Shown here: positions 24,018 to 32,396 of the stretch, one piece after another
Numbering within the stretch: the first letter of the stretch is position 1
How the letters are laid out: each line of letters begins with the position of its first letter
Source of the DNA: Candidatus Aenigmatarchaeota archaeon
Lineage (GTDB): Archaea > Aenigmatarchaeota > Aenigmatarchaeia > CG10238-14
Direction of reading: 5' to 3'
NCBI GenBank assembly: GCA_017610225.1
Contig: JAFCCM010000004.1
Location: forward strand, 1 to 64,000
DNA: 64,000 bases
Position numbers and translations under genes: made by a program
The notes under the pieces: generated by a model
Database searches by the model: none
Seen by the model: only the letters and a program-made list of their open reading frames with translations
What the model was told of the DNA's origin: nothing

Positions 24018-24290
24018 TCATATCTCCAATTTTCCAAGATTCATTTTATTGAATCCCCTGAACGCATTATTTATTTGATCATAAAAATCTTTAGTATCAG
24101 GTGTAATATTTTCAACTATCGCCAAAGCCTCTTCCAACTGCATTTTCATTTTTTCATCTTTTATTGAATCTAAATCTATTTTTTGTATGTATTCTTTTAA
24201 AATCATTAAAGCAGTAGTAGAGGATAGCAAATGATTACATGCTATCCCTAACTGATCTTTTATTTTGATAATTCCATAGGAACTAGCCAT
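24018..24290 (-). CDS. Small all-helical protein, 90 aa
   Basis: Three helices with STTALMILKEYIQKI and a polar gap, typical of the family of small helical proteins in this region. Function unknown. Confidence 0.6.
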   Translation of the reverse strand: MASSYGIIKIKDQLGIACNHLLSSTTALMILKEYIQKIDLDSIKDEKMKMQLEEALAIVENITPDTKDFYDQINNAFRGFNKMNLGKLEI

Positions 24291-24483
24291 TTCTATCCAT
24301 CGCTTTCTTCCCTAATTCGCAAACTCCATCCGAACCTATTTTAATAGCAGAAGGCATTTCACATTTGCCATCAACGTTCGCTGGACAACCTTTAACGCTA
24401 CATGGAATGCATGGTAAGCCATAATCCCTACTTTCCCACCAAGGATCATTACCGCCATTTCTAGCCATAATCCCTAATTTCAT
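24283..24483 (-). CDS. Cys-rich small protein, 66 aa
   Basis: Five cysteines in CIPCSVKGC...KCEM...CELG suggest a metal or iron-sulphur site. The start has a perfect AGGAGG. Function unknown. Confidence 0.6.
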   Translation of the reverse strand: MKLGIMARNGGNDPWWESRDYGLPCIPCSVKGCPANVDGKCEMPSAIKIGSDGVCELGKKAMDRNG

Positions 24484-24492
24484 ATAAACCTC

Positions 24493-24876
24493 CTAATCAA
24501 TAACAATTTTCAATGTATTACTATTAATTGAACTCTTAAAACATTCAGCAGAATAAATCGCTCTCCCTGGAGTTGTATAGGTTTTGCCTCCATCTTTTTT
24601 TAGGATATTCCCAACTTTATATCCATTCATATAAAAGATAATTTCCCATTGTCCATTACTATCTTTTATGATTCTTAAAGCATAACCAGTGATAAACATG
24701 CCCTTCCTGCTTGTCCAAGTCTTTTCATTAGCAATTTTATTCAAACAAGCTATACAAGTTACCATAGAAGGATCGTTAGTTGTTCTAAGATTAGAATTAA
24801 CAACATTTCCCTTAGATTTCATTCTTTTCCCACAACTAACGCCTTTTTCTTTCGTATACATATGAATTTTCTTCAT
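24493..24876 (-). CDS. Hypothetical protein, 127 aa
   Basis: CxxC (CIAC near residue 42) plus an earlier single Cys may bind a metal; beta-rich C-terminal half. Its ATG overlaps the stop of the RNA ligase reading frame. Not recognised. Confidence 0.6.
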   Translation of the reverse strand: MKKIHMYTKEKGVSCGKRMKSKGNVVNSNLRTTNDPSMVTCIACLNKIANEKTWTSRKGMFITGYALRIIKDSNGQWEIIFYMNGYKVGNILKKDGGKTYTTPGRAIYSAECFKSSINSNTLKIVID

Positions 24877-25537
24877 ATCTTCATCTCCTGTTCTGCTAGA
24901 TTTTCCTTCAAAGTATTCTTAAGAGCATCACTCTCCAACGATCTCTTTTTCAATTCTTCAAACCACCATCTGGTCTTTGTTTTTGACATCCATAAACCAT
25001 GCTGCCCCTTACCTTCTAAAACTCCCTTGGCAACAATACCTTCTTTAACTGGATATTTTCCTTCTCTTATATCCAATACAAATTGGTTATTGAAATTACC
25101 TTCGTATACAACTTCTGCTATTTCAACTTCGTTTTTGAATACGCTAATAAAATCTCTTGGAAGCAAAATACCTTTCTTATGAATATTCATATCAAATAGC
25201 ATAATATCCATATTTTCTTTATCATTTGGATCATGCCATCCTGCAAAACTATTAGGGCCAAAATATTCCATATAGGCCGTAGCCCTTTCAACATTTCTTA
25301 ATTGTTTTGATTTTCTTAAAATCCTGTCCAAATCATCTTCATATTTTTTTTAAATATATTAATAGCATTAGCTACCGGACTAGTATGGTCAATCAATACT
25401 GTCCTACTTCCATATTTACACCATCCATTTTTCTTAGTCCATTCAACCCTTATGCATGAACCATCGTATTTGTAAAAAGCAATACAATGATCATTTGGAG
25501 CCTTACTGGGACCAGGTATACTAAAGTATTTTTTCAT
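24873..25537 (-). CDS. ATP-dependent RNA ligase, split by a -1 frameshift
   Basis: Two overlapping frames together give a complete small ligase. The first (from 25537) carries motif I, KYDGS, with nucleophile Lys23. The second (to 24873) carries EYFGPNSFAG (motif III region), EGIVAKG (motif IV) and SKTKTRW (motif V). They join at a run of eight A (25344-25351): one extra A, or a -1 slip at A-AAA-AAT, yields a 221-aa protein reading through. Adenylated-enzyme RNA ligases of phages repair tRNAs cut by host anticodon nucleases. Programmed slippage, mutation and sequence error cannot be told apart here. Confidence 0.75.
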
Positions 25538-25548
25538 AGTTTATCAAA

Positions 25549-25578
25549 AATTAAGGGGAGCCGAAGCTCCCCTTAATT
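25549..25578 (-). terminator. Strong intrinsic terminator, UUCG loop
   Basis: A 13-bp perfect stem (GCTCCCCTTAATT and its complement) closed by TTCG on the minus strand, followed by T5. It ends the transcript of the 316-aa zinc protein. Confidence 0.9.
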
Positions 25579-25592
25579 CAATCCTTTTTAGA

Positions 25593-26543
25593 CTAAAAAA
25601 TATTTCCGCCAGGATTCAAAGGGTCTTGTCTGCGGCTTTTGCTCACAGAAATTCTACTCTTCAAACTTGGTAACTCGTCAGACTTTTTCAAATCATCATA
25701 TTCGAATGCAGCCTTTGGGAACAACTCTCTCAATCCCTTAACGCCTTCTTCCCTTGCTTTCTTTACCAAATCCTTCAATCTCAACTTGTCATTATCGTTA
25801 ATATCACCACGATTTGAAAGAATTCTTAAGAAAATTAATGAATCTTTACTAGCTCCATCATAAGACTGTTCACATTCATCACAATAGTTTTCCGTCAGCA
25901 AAACTCCTTCATGTAACGGACATTTCATGAATACTGCATTAGGCCATTTACCTACTTTGTACAATCTATAGGTCTTGCCATCCTTTCTAACCATTTGTGG
26001 AACTTCCCTACGTCTTGATTGTTGTAACATTTTAAGAGTTACTTCTACGTTAACAATTTCCTTTTCTTCATCTTCAAAAGCTACAACAGACCAACCATTT
26101 GAACGTTTTTTCAATTCATCAACAATTTCATAAGAGCAATCTGAATTCAATCCAGCAACTAACTCTCCATCCTTCCATTGAGAAATAGGGCGATTATTCT
26201 TAATCAATTTTTGAATGGATTGTAAAGATGCTGGTTCTTCTTCTACCTCAACTTCTGGTTCGCTTCCATTCTTGCTCTTCAATATAGCAAAAATCTTACG
26301 AAACCAGGGAACCGCAATTGGGCAACTCCCTTCACAAAATATCGCTCTCATATCTCCTTCTTTTGTATATTCGCTCATTAGTATCTCATAGGAAGCATTG
26401 CCTACCCCTATTTGCATTTCTTCTAACGTCCACCAAACAAAATCTTCAGCCTCTTCTTTTGTTTTTTCATCAAATAAAGGAATGCTCATAATGACTTCTG
26501 CTGCTTTTTCTACTTTGTTTTTTAATTCGATACTTTCAGACAT
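25593..26543 (-). CDS. Unknown 316-aa protein with zinc-ribbon motif
   Basis: ATG at 26543 behind AAGGAG. Acidic N-terminal helical domain, a Glu-rich linker near residue 105, then a domain with CPLHEG...YCDECEQ near residue 215, the same Cys/His pattern as in the 394-aa protein at 5236-6420. It stands alone between a -10 element and a strong terminator, suggesting it is a well-expressed single-gene unit. Family unknown. Confidence 0.7.
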   Translation of the reverse strand: MSESIELKNKVEKAAEVIMSIPLFDEKTKEEAEDFVWWTLEEMQIGVGNASYEILMSEYTKEGDMRAIFCEGSCPIAVPWFRKIFAILKSKNGSEPEVEVEEEPASLQSIQKLIKNNRPISQWKDGELVAGLNSDCSYEIVDELKKRSNGWSVVAFEDEEKEIVNVEVTLKMLQQSRRREVPQMVRKDGKTYRLYKVGKWPNAVFMKCPLHEGVLLTENYCDECEQSYDGASKDSLIFLRILSNRGDINDNDKLRLKDLVKKAREEGVKGLRELFPKAAFEYDDLKKSDELPSLKSRISVSKSRRQDPLNPGGNIF

Positions 26544-26652
26544 GATAAATCTCCTTCTCACTCACAAAACACTCACTCAAAAAAAAATCTCAGCTTATCA
26601 GAAACGCTCTGATCTGCCTTCTCGCATTTTGGTAGAACGCCTACCGTATGCT

Positions 26653-26658
26653 ACTATA
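26653..26658 (-). promoter_or_regulatory. Weak -10 element
   Basis: Minus-strand TATAGT preceded by AAG as in the other promoters, without a recognisable -35 at 16-17 bases. It lies about 110 bases upstream of the 316-aa gene; the leader between shows no ORF. Confidence 0.35.
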
Positions 26659-26710
26659 CTTCTTACTACTACACTTTATCGTAAAAAACTTCCTTTTTTC
26701 TTTAACTATT

Positions 26711-27055
26711 TTATTCTTCAGTCTTGTTACTGTCCGGATTAACCTTTTGAGATATTTGTAAAGCGCCAGTAAGTATTCTGACAGATTCTTCAAGAGACAC
26801 TTGCAAATTAGTAATTATAGTATCAATTAAAGAAGATATCTCTTCCATTTGAAGAACAACTTCCTCATTTTCTTCATCTTTATTAGGAATTTGTTCAATA
26901 TATTTATGTAAACCTAATTTAACGTCCTTAATTTTATCTCTGAAAACAACAGTTTCTTCAGAAAATAAAGAAGCAACTAAATTAATACCATCAGTAAATG
27001 AATTAAAAACTTTATCTTCTGTACTTTTTGTTTTTTGTTCAGTAACTTCTTCCAT
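26711..27055 (-). CDS. All-helical protein, 114 aa
   Basis: Amphipathic helices with ISSLIDTIITNLQVSLEES; same layout as 27083, 27391 and 27828. First of a block of four related helical genes. Function unknown. Confidence 0.65.
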   Translation of the reverse strand: MEEVTEQKTKSTEDKVFNSFTDGINLVASLFSEETVVFRDKIKDVKLGLHKYIEQIPNKDEENEEVVLQMEEISSLIDTIITNLQVSLEESVRILTGALQISQKVNPDSNKTEE

Positions 27056-27082
27056 AACATATCTCCATTTCTATAATTATAT

Positions 27083-27394
27083 TTATTTTCCATTTGCTAC
27101 TTGTTTTAAATTCTTATTACGAATTTGTTTCCGAACTTCCACTTGTATATTTATAATTCTGTTCACATCTATAGAAGATTCATTTAAATAATCTTCTGTA
27201 AACTGCTTTAATTCATCCATTTGCATTTCAAAAATCTCATTAATTTTTTCATCTCTAGCTCTTATTTGATCTATTCTACAAGAAATAAATTTTGTTCTAG
27301 TTTTGAATTTTTTAAGATTATTCAAAATTGTCTTAAAACAAAAATTAGCTTTTACAATTGTATTTGCTATATCTGGACTACATATTTTTTTCAT
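27083..27394 (-). CDS. All-helical protein, 103 aa
   Basis: Basic N-terminal helix, then an acidic helix (MQMDELKQFTEDYL). Overlaps its neighbour by ATGA. Member of the helical family. Function unknown. Confidence 0.65.
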   Translation of the reverse strand: MKKICSPDIANTIVKANFCFKTILNNLKKFKTRTKFISCRIDQIRARDEKINEIFEMQMDELKQFTEDYLNESSIDVNRIINIQVEVRKQIRNKNLKQVANGK

Positions 27395-27801
27395 ACCTTT
27401 ACTCCATTTTTATTATCTTTAATAATTGTATTCATTCCCTTCTTAAGGGCAGAAGTCTGTACATTAATTAAATTATACCTTTCTTTTCCATCTTTGGCAA
27501 AATCACATATAGAACTATAAATATTTTGAATATCAACATCTACAACATTTCCAGAAGTTTTTCTTATTATTTCAAATAACACATTTAAATCAGTAATAAT
27601 CAAATTAGCCAAATCAGACATTTCTGCTATATATCTTTTTATATCTTTCAAATCTATATCAAATTTTTGTGAAAAATTGTTTTTCTTTATAACACTGTTT
27701 TTAACAGAATTATTTTTCTGAAACTTATTTTCTAATTCACTAATCAAATCTAAAATAGTTCCTGTTTTATCAAAAGTTTTTGTATAATTCTTTGCCATCA
27801 C
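27391..27801 (-). CDS. All-helical protein, 136 aa
   Basis: Helical with DLANLIITDLNVLFEII in the middle, echoing the pattern in 26711-27055. It heads its own transcript from the promoter at 27819-27846. Function unknown. Confidence 0.65.
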   Translation of the reverse strand: MMAKNYTKTFDKTGTILDLISELENKFQKNNSVKNSVIKKNNFSQKFDIDLKDIKRYIAEMSDLANLIITDLNVLFEIIRKTSGNVVDVDIQNIYSSICDFAKDGKERYNLINVQTSALKKGMNTIIKDNKNGVKV

Positions 27802-27818
27802 TTTTCTCCTATCGCTCT

Positions 27819-27846
27819 ATTATACTGCTATTTTTTGGTTTCGCAA
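27819..27846 (-). promoter_or_regulatory. Promoter overlapping the end of 27828-28238
   Basis: TTGCGA, 16-base spacer, TATAAT on the minus strand, lying across the stop of the upstream gene and 18 bases from the next ATG. Confidence 0.85.
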
Positions 27847-28238
27847 CTTTTTTTTTGAGGAGTCCAAGATAATCCGCCACTTTTTCCAAAAATTATGTTC
27901 GAATCGTTCCACTCATCACTACCATCAATAATCTTTTTTTCTTTAAGCAATATCAAAAAAGCTTTTTCATTGGACATAATTTCTATTTCAAGATTATTCA
28001 AATTATCTATAACGTCTTGAGCAAATAATTCATACTCTTGAATTTGAACTTTAAAATTTTCATTATTTTTTCCAATAGAAAGAACCGTATTCATATGTTT
28101 TATAGTGTCCAAGATAACACTTACTCTTTTTCTAGTATAATCAAGATAGGTAGTGCAAGCATGATTTTGAGTAACCAGCATTCTCATTAACTGAATAAAT
28201 ATAATATCAATTTCTTGTTCTGTATTTTCATTTTTCAT
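27828..28238 (-). CDS. All-helical protein, 136 aa
   Basis: Helical first 100 residues (IQEYELFAQDVIDNLNNLEI) and a short polar Trp-containing tail. Member of the helical family. Function unknown. Confidence 0.65.
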   Translation of the reverse strand: MKNENTEQEIDIIFIQLMRMLVTQNHACTTYLDYTRKRVSVILDTIKHMNTVLSIGKNNENFKVQIQEYELFAQDVIDNLNNLEIEIMSNEKAFLILLKEKKIIDGSDEWNDSNIIFGKSGGLSWTPQKKSCETKK

Positions 28239-28241
28239 TAT

Positions 28242-28751
28242 TTATAACCTTAATATTTTTCTTATACTTTTGGCAAAACTTTTTGGTTCATCATACATTA
28301 AAGATGATTTATCAGTTAATGGATCTCTTGTCTCGTTTATACTTGCATTAGAATCTTCAACTTTAGGTGTACGAAAGCATGCAAAATCTAAAAGTTCATC
28401 ATTATCTATTAGATGATATATAGCGTCCTTATAAAAATTGAGACCTTCTATTAACGATTTTATTTTAGAAACGGAGTCAGAAATAAGACAAGACAATTCT
28501 TCTGACTGCAACTTGATTTTACCCTCTCCATCATTCTTAAGATTCCTTAACGCAGAAGAGACAGAACATTCTTTGATTTTATCAAAATAGTTTTCTTTAG
28601 ATACATTCCAAGAATAAATAGCCTTTTCCAGAAGTTCTTCTGTTTTTAATATATCAACAGCAACAGACATATAATCAGACCTTTCATTTTCTTTCAATGA
28701 ATTCCAACCTTCTGGTATTTCTCTTGGCGAATCAGAAGTATAATGTCTCAT
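28242..28751 (-). CDS. All-helical protein, 169 aa
   Basis: Longest of the helical block, with SCLISDSVSKIKSLIEGLNF in the middle and a disordered C-terminus. Function unknown. Confidence 0.65.
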   Translation of the reverse strand: MRHYTSDSPREIPEGWNSLKENERSDYMSVAVDILKTEELLEKAIYSWNVSKENYFDKIKECSVSSALRNLKNDGEGKIKLQSEELSCLISDSVSKIKSLIEGLNFYKDAIYHLIDNDELLDFACFRTPKVEDSNASINETRDPLTDKSSLMYDEPKSFAKSIRKILRL

Positions 28752-28760
28752 GCCTCACCT

Positions 28761-29135
28761 TTAATTAAGTATATCTTTCTCTGCAAAAGTTCCCATAATA
28801 TTAGCCCTAGCATTTCTCATATGATAGTAATAAGAATAATAAATATCAACGTTGCACCAATGACAAGCCAATCCGCTAGGATGAAAAGTTCTTATTTTTT
28901 TATTCTCTTCTATTATATAGTAAGCATTCCCACAATTTTCACATATTTTTACAGGAAACTGCTTTGTAACTTTTTTCAATTCTTCTTCATACAGCTTCAT
29001 TTCCTCTGCGTCTTTACTGGTATCGAATAACTTATTATTCATTATACCACCCAACATCTCAGATAGAATTTTAAGCAATTCATCTGGATCATCAGGGATT
29101 TCATCGCTGTCAAAATCTTTAATCCTGTTCTTCAT
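28761..29135 (-). CDS. Zinc-binding protein, 124 aa
   Basis: Acidic N-terminal half, then CENC and CHWC forming a zinc ribbon near residues 66-94, then a Tyr-rich helical tail. Not recognised. Confidence 0.65.
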   Translation of the reverse strand: MKNRIKDFDSDEIPDDPDELLKILSEMLGGIMNNKLFDTSKDAEEMKLYEEELKKVTKQFPVKICENCGNAYYIIEENKKIRTFHPSGLACHWCNVDIYYSYYYHMRNARANIMGTFAEKDILN

Positions 29136-29171
29136 TGTTTCTATCTATCTCTTTCTCCAAACCTTCTAACA

Positions 29172-29339
29172 TTATTTGTTCTCCATATTGGTTTTTATAG
29201 CAGATTCAATTTTAATAGGGTCTGTATTATTTGCTATTCTATTGAGTTCAACTCTAATCCCATTAAGGCTCACCAAAATAAGCCCTAACCATAAACATAT
29301 CCACCAAGTTCCAGATATTTCAGTTTTTATCTTATCCAT
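29172..29339 (-). CDS. Small single-span membrane protein, 55 aa
   Basis: ATG at 29339; one transmembrane segment (residues 11-24, Trp/Leu-rich) and a polar tail. Lies at the end of the operon that starts with the vWA gene. A 17-codon frame follows it. Confidence 0.5.
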   Translation of the reverse strand: MDKIKTEISGTWWICLWLGLILVSLNGIRVELNRIANNTDPIKIESAIKTNMENK

Positions 29340-29342
29340 TAT

Positions 29343-29630
29343 TTATCCCTCAAAATTATTGAGCCACTTTTCCATCGCTTTATCATGAACAAATCCATTC
29401 ATTCCCATAAGTTCCATTGCTTCTTCTCTGCTCATCTTCCTATTTGGCTCCCATACGTTTTCCATCAATTCTTCAAAACCAGATAAATTCATCTGAATCC
29501 TTATATTTTCCGGAGTAGCATCATCCAAACAATGAAATTCATCCCAATATATTCCTGAATTGATAGTAACAACAAATCCAGTTGGAGAATCTTCGAAATC
29601 GTTAATAGCAAAAATCCATTCATTTTCCAT
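29343..29630 (-). CDS. Hypothetical acidic protein, 95 aa
   Basis: Acidic, with Trp/Phe-rich strands and a C-terminal helical part (MSREEAMELMG). It lies directly downstream of the kinase gene with a one-base gap, so it may belong to the phosphosignalling module. Not recognised. Confidence 0.6.
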   Translation of the reverse strand: MENEWIFAINDFEDSPTGFVVTINSGIYWDEFHCLDDATPENIRIQMNLSGFEELMENVWEPNRKMSREEAMELMGMNGFVHDKAMEKWLNNFEG

Positions 29631-29631
29631 A

Positions 29632-31326
29632 TTATTTCACCTTTTTCTTTAAAGATATCTTATATAGCACATTATCCTTGAATACAACAGCATGAGAACC
29701 GTTTGAACATATCGTCATATCTTCAGATATAATAGGATCATTCACTACTTTAACATCAACTACTCCCATTTTATTTACAGACAATTCAAGCTGTCCATCT
29801 TCCGTGATACTTGCACAAACTCCAGTTTCTAGTACAGCGAAATTCATTTCTATATAATCTACATCTTTTATTTCTCTGAAATCATAATTGTCGTATTTTT
29901 GAGAAAGTCTAAATATAAATTTATCGTATCTTCCTTTCTTAGAACCCACAACAACAATAATTCCATTATCAAACTTAGCATCAATGATTTTGTATCCAGC
30001 CAATTCCTTCAAATGGATTTGATAATGTAATCCAACCTTTGGGAATATAGAGGCATACCATGCCTCTAACATATCCTGCATGACTAATCCATTAAAAGGA
30101 AGGCTTGAATTATCCATAACATTCGCTACTGGGCTTATGACTGCTTGCGTAGAATTCGGCATTTCTATGAATTTCAATTCATTCAAAATAGAGCCTTGTT
30201 TTACATATATCGTTCCCTTATAGGATATCAAAAAGTCTCCAGATATATCAACTTGTATATCATTGTCTAAACTTACATTCTTAAGTTTTAACTTGTTGTT
30301 CTCAAGATTTGCTGCAATGATATAAGCCTTTTTTGTAGTAACGGCAAATTCACTCGTCTTTAGAACCATATGACGATTTATGTTATTTACATACAACTCA
30401 TCTTCTGTCAAAACAATAGTATTGCCATCGATCCAAGAATAACTAATTATGTTCTTAGTAAACTCTTTCATCTTATCTATGACGATATACTGCCCTCCGC
30501 TCAATACCTTCGCTACAACAGATGGATGAATAATGATAACATTCTGCATACCAAACGGAGGCTCCATCCTTTTGCCTTCTTCAAATAAAGCCTTATACCA
30601 ATCTCTATATGCTTGCGGTATAGAGTCAAGCGGTTCGCATACGCTAGGAATAGAAACTCTCTTATTAAATACGGAGATATTCTTTTGCATCCTTTCTTTC
30701 ATATCATTTATGGAAGGATGTTTTCCCTTAAAAGGATGAATGCCTACAAACATCTGGAAAGTAATAATGCCCCAACTAAACCAATCGCTTAACTCAGAAA
30801 ATGATTTAGCATGCCGATCCTTAATATTTTCCATAATCGCCGTAGCAGGAAAATGCGGAGTTTGATAACTATCTACATCTATGAAAAATATATTATTAAA
30901 CTTATCGTTGACTAGGAAGTTTAATTCGTTTACATCTACAACTAAAATACCGTTGTCATGGACATGTTTCATTGTCTCCCTGAATTTCTTAACTAATTCT
31001 ATGATATCTTCTCTTTTTAAAGAATTCCTACTTTTGAAGGATTTGGTAAATATCTTGCAAAGAGGATTAGTATTCTTTACAAACTTCATTGTATATCCAA
31101 TAGGATTATTTTTAGCATTTAATACAACATTTTCTGGTCTAATAATATTGGGAGAAGTTAATGTTTGAAGTTCCTGTATCTTAGCAACAGGAATCATTTT
31201 AGATGGATCATTGTATATCTTATAAGCTACATTATTTAGAACGTAGACTTGGCCTTCCCCGCCGGAGGCAAGGAAGGCATTCTTCGTAAGATTTTTTTCT
31301 GAACCCCCTTTAACAAATACTTTCAT
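29632..31326 (-). CDS. Ser/Thr-type protein kinase of the TerY-P/YegI kind, 564 aa
   Basis: N-terminal kinase domain: Gly-rich ASGGEGQVYVL (residues 20-30), AYKIYND with the ATP-binding Lys, a catalytic loop reading VVDVNELNFLV in place of HRD, and FIDVDSYQ in place of DFG. These variants are characteristic of the kinases paired with vWA and PP2C proteins. The remaining roughly 300 residues are beta-rich with repeated strand pairs, possibly a propeller-like sensor. Next upstream are a 61-aa protein, a PP2C phosphatase and a vWA protein, all in one operon. Confidence 0.8.
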   Translation of the reverse strand: MKVFVKGGSEKNLTKNAFLASGGEGQVYVLNNVAYKIYNDPSKMIPVAKIQELQTLTSPNIIRPENVVLNAKNNPIGYTMKFVKNTNPLCKIFTKSFKSRNSLKREDIIELVKKFRETMKHVHDNGILVVDVNELNFLVNDKFNNIFFIDVDSYQTPHFPATAIMENIKDRHAKSFSELSDWFSWGIITFQMFVGIHPFKGKHPSINDMKERMQKNISVFNKRVSIPSVCEPLDSIPQAYRDWYKALFEEGKRMEPPFGMQNVIIIHPSVVAKVLSGGQYIVIDKMKEFTKNIISYSWIDGNTIVLTEDELYVNNINRHMVLKTSEFAVTTKKAYIIAANLENNKLKLKNVSLDNDIQVDISGDFLISYKGTIYVKQGSILNELKFIEMPNSTQAVISPVANVMDNSSLPFNGLVMQDMLEAWYASIFPKVGLHYQIHLKELAGYKIIDAKFDNGIIVVVGSKKGRYDKFIFRLSQKYDNYDFREIKDVDYIEMNFAVLETGVCASITEDGQLELSVNKMGVVDVKVVNDPIISEDMTICSNGSHAVVFKDNVLYKISLKKKVK

Positions 31327-31329
31327 ATA

Positions 31330-31515
31330 TTATCCAAACATTTCAAAAGTTGTGGTTACATAATCATCATATTTTTTTCTAGCAATAGATTCAGATTCAA
31401 ATGGGCCGATTCTCTTGCCGGTTCTATGTCTGTAAAACCATTTTCCATTATCTTCATAAAATGCTACTTCTTTTGCTACAGGAAAAGGTTTTTCAAATAC
31501 TAATTTTTTATCCAT
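31330..31515 (-). CDS. Small protein between kinase and phosphatase, 61 aa
   Basis: Basic/aromatic small domain: WFYRHRTGKRIGPFES then a helix. Spacing of 3 and 15 bases to its neighbours places it in the triad operon. Not recognised. Confidence 0.6.
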   Translation of the reverse strand: MDKKLVFEKPFPVAKEVAFYEDNGKWFYRHRTGKRIGPFESESIARKKYDDYVTTTFEMFG

Positions 31516-31530
31516 ATAAAATACTTTTAT

Positions 31531-32385
31531 TCATTTCCCTATAAAAATTCCAGCTACAGACAAATCATCGTAATGTTCCCATTTATTTGTATTTGCTTCT
31601 TTCAATACTTTATTAAATCTTCGCTGAACGAACTCGCCTTGGAAGTTTTTAAAAGCCATTAATTCTTTTACAATGGTCATAAAATGAACTGGTCGTGCTT
31701 TTCTTCCGTAATCATTGGGATCAGTATTATAGAATGATTGAACCCCGTCAGACATAAGCAATACGAACTCCAATTCCTGAGTATCCAATGTTATTACATA
31801 CGGAGTAAAAAACTCTTGCAAAGCTATCTCTGGCATATAGTTTATTCCGCTATTATCCAGGTGGTATGTTCTGATAATAATATTTTTTTCAGCCCTTCTC
31901 ATATCCATTATTCTAGCATGATAGAAATGATAAGATAAATAAGAAGGGTATCCATTACTTGCTTCTATATCAATAACTTCAGCAGTTCCATCTTTTTTCT
32001 TTATTACAATAGTTCCATCTCCCCAACAAACTATTTTTGTTTTTTGTTTTTTAGAAACTGCGGTAAGTAGAGTAGCATCCAAACAATTTATATCATATTT
32101 TAAAGATTTGCAAATGTCTTCTAAATACCTTATTATGGGCTTATAATATAATTCATTATCAAGAGAATTAAACAATAATCCATTAGTAGAAGTAATAAGA
32201 TCCCATATATGTTTTCTTGCCGCTCCTACAAGTAATCTTGCTCCAAAATCTACTTGAGGACTTGAAGAACAACCATCAGATAAAGCCGCCCATGAGACAT
32301 TAAAATCTTTTAATGTCCCAGAGGCTGTGTAATCCTCACATACTTTATGTGATGAACCTATTGTAAATACTGAATCTGTATTCAT
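31531..32385 (-). CDS. PP2C-family protein phosphatase, 284 aa
   Basis: PP2C metal motifs in order: CEDYTASG near residue 16, ALSDGCSSSPQVDFGA near residue 34, LDATLL, CWGDGT, LMSDGVQSF near residue 208 and HYDDLSVAGIF at the end. The family removes phosphate from Ser/Thr with Mg/Mn and here would oppose the neighbouring kinase. The ATG follows GGATAATAA overlapping the vWA stop region. Confidence 0.85.
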   Translation of the reverse strand: MNTDSVFTIGSSHKVCEDYTASGTLKDFNVSWAALSDGCSSSPQVDFGARLLVGAARKHIWDLITSTNGLLFNSLDNELYYKPIIRYLEDICKSLKYDINCLDATLLTAVSKKQKTKIVCWGDGTIVIKKKDGTAEVIDIEASNGYPSYLSYHFYHARIMDMRRAEKNIIIRTYHLDNSGINYMPEIALQEFFTPYVITLDTQELEFVLLMSDGVQSFYNTDPNDYGRKARPVHFMTIVKELMAFKNFQGEFVQRRFNKVLKEANTNKWEHYDDLSVAGIFIGK

Positions 32386-32396
32386 TTATTATCCGA

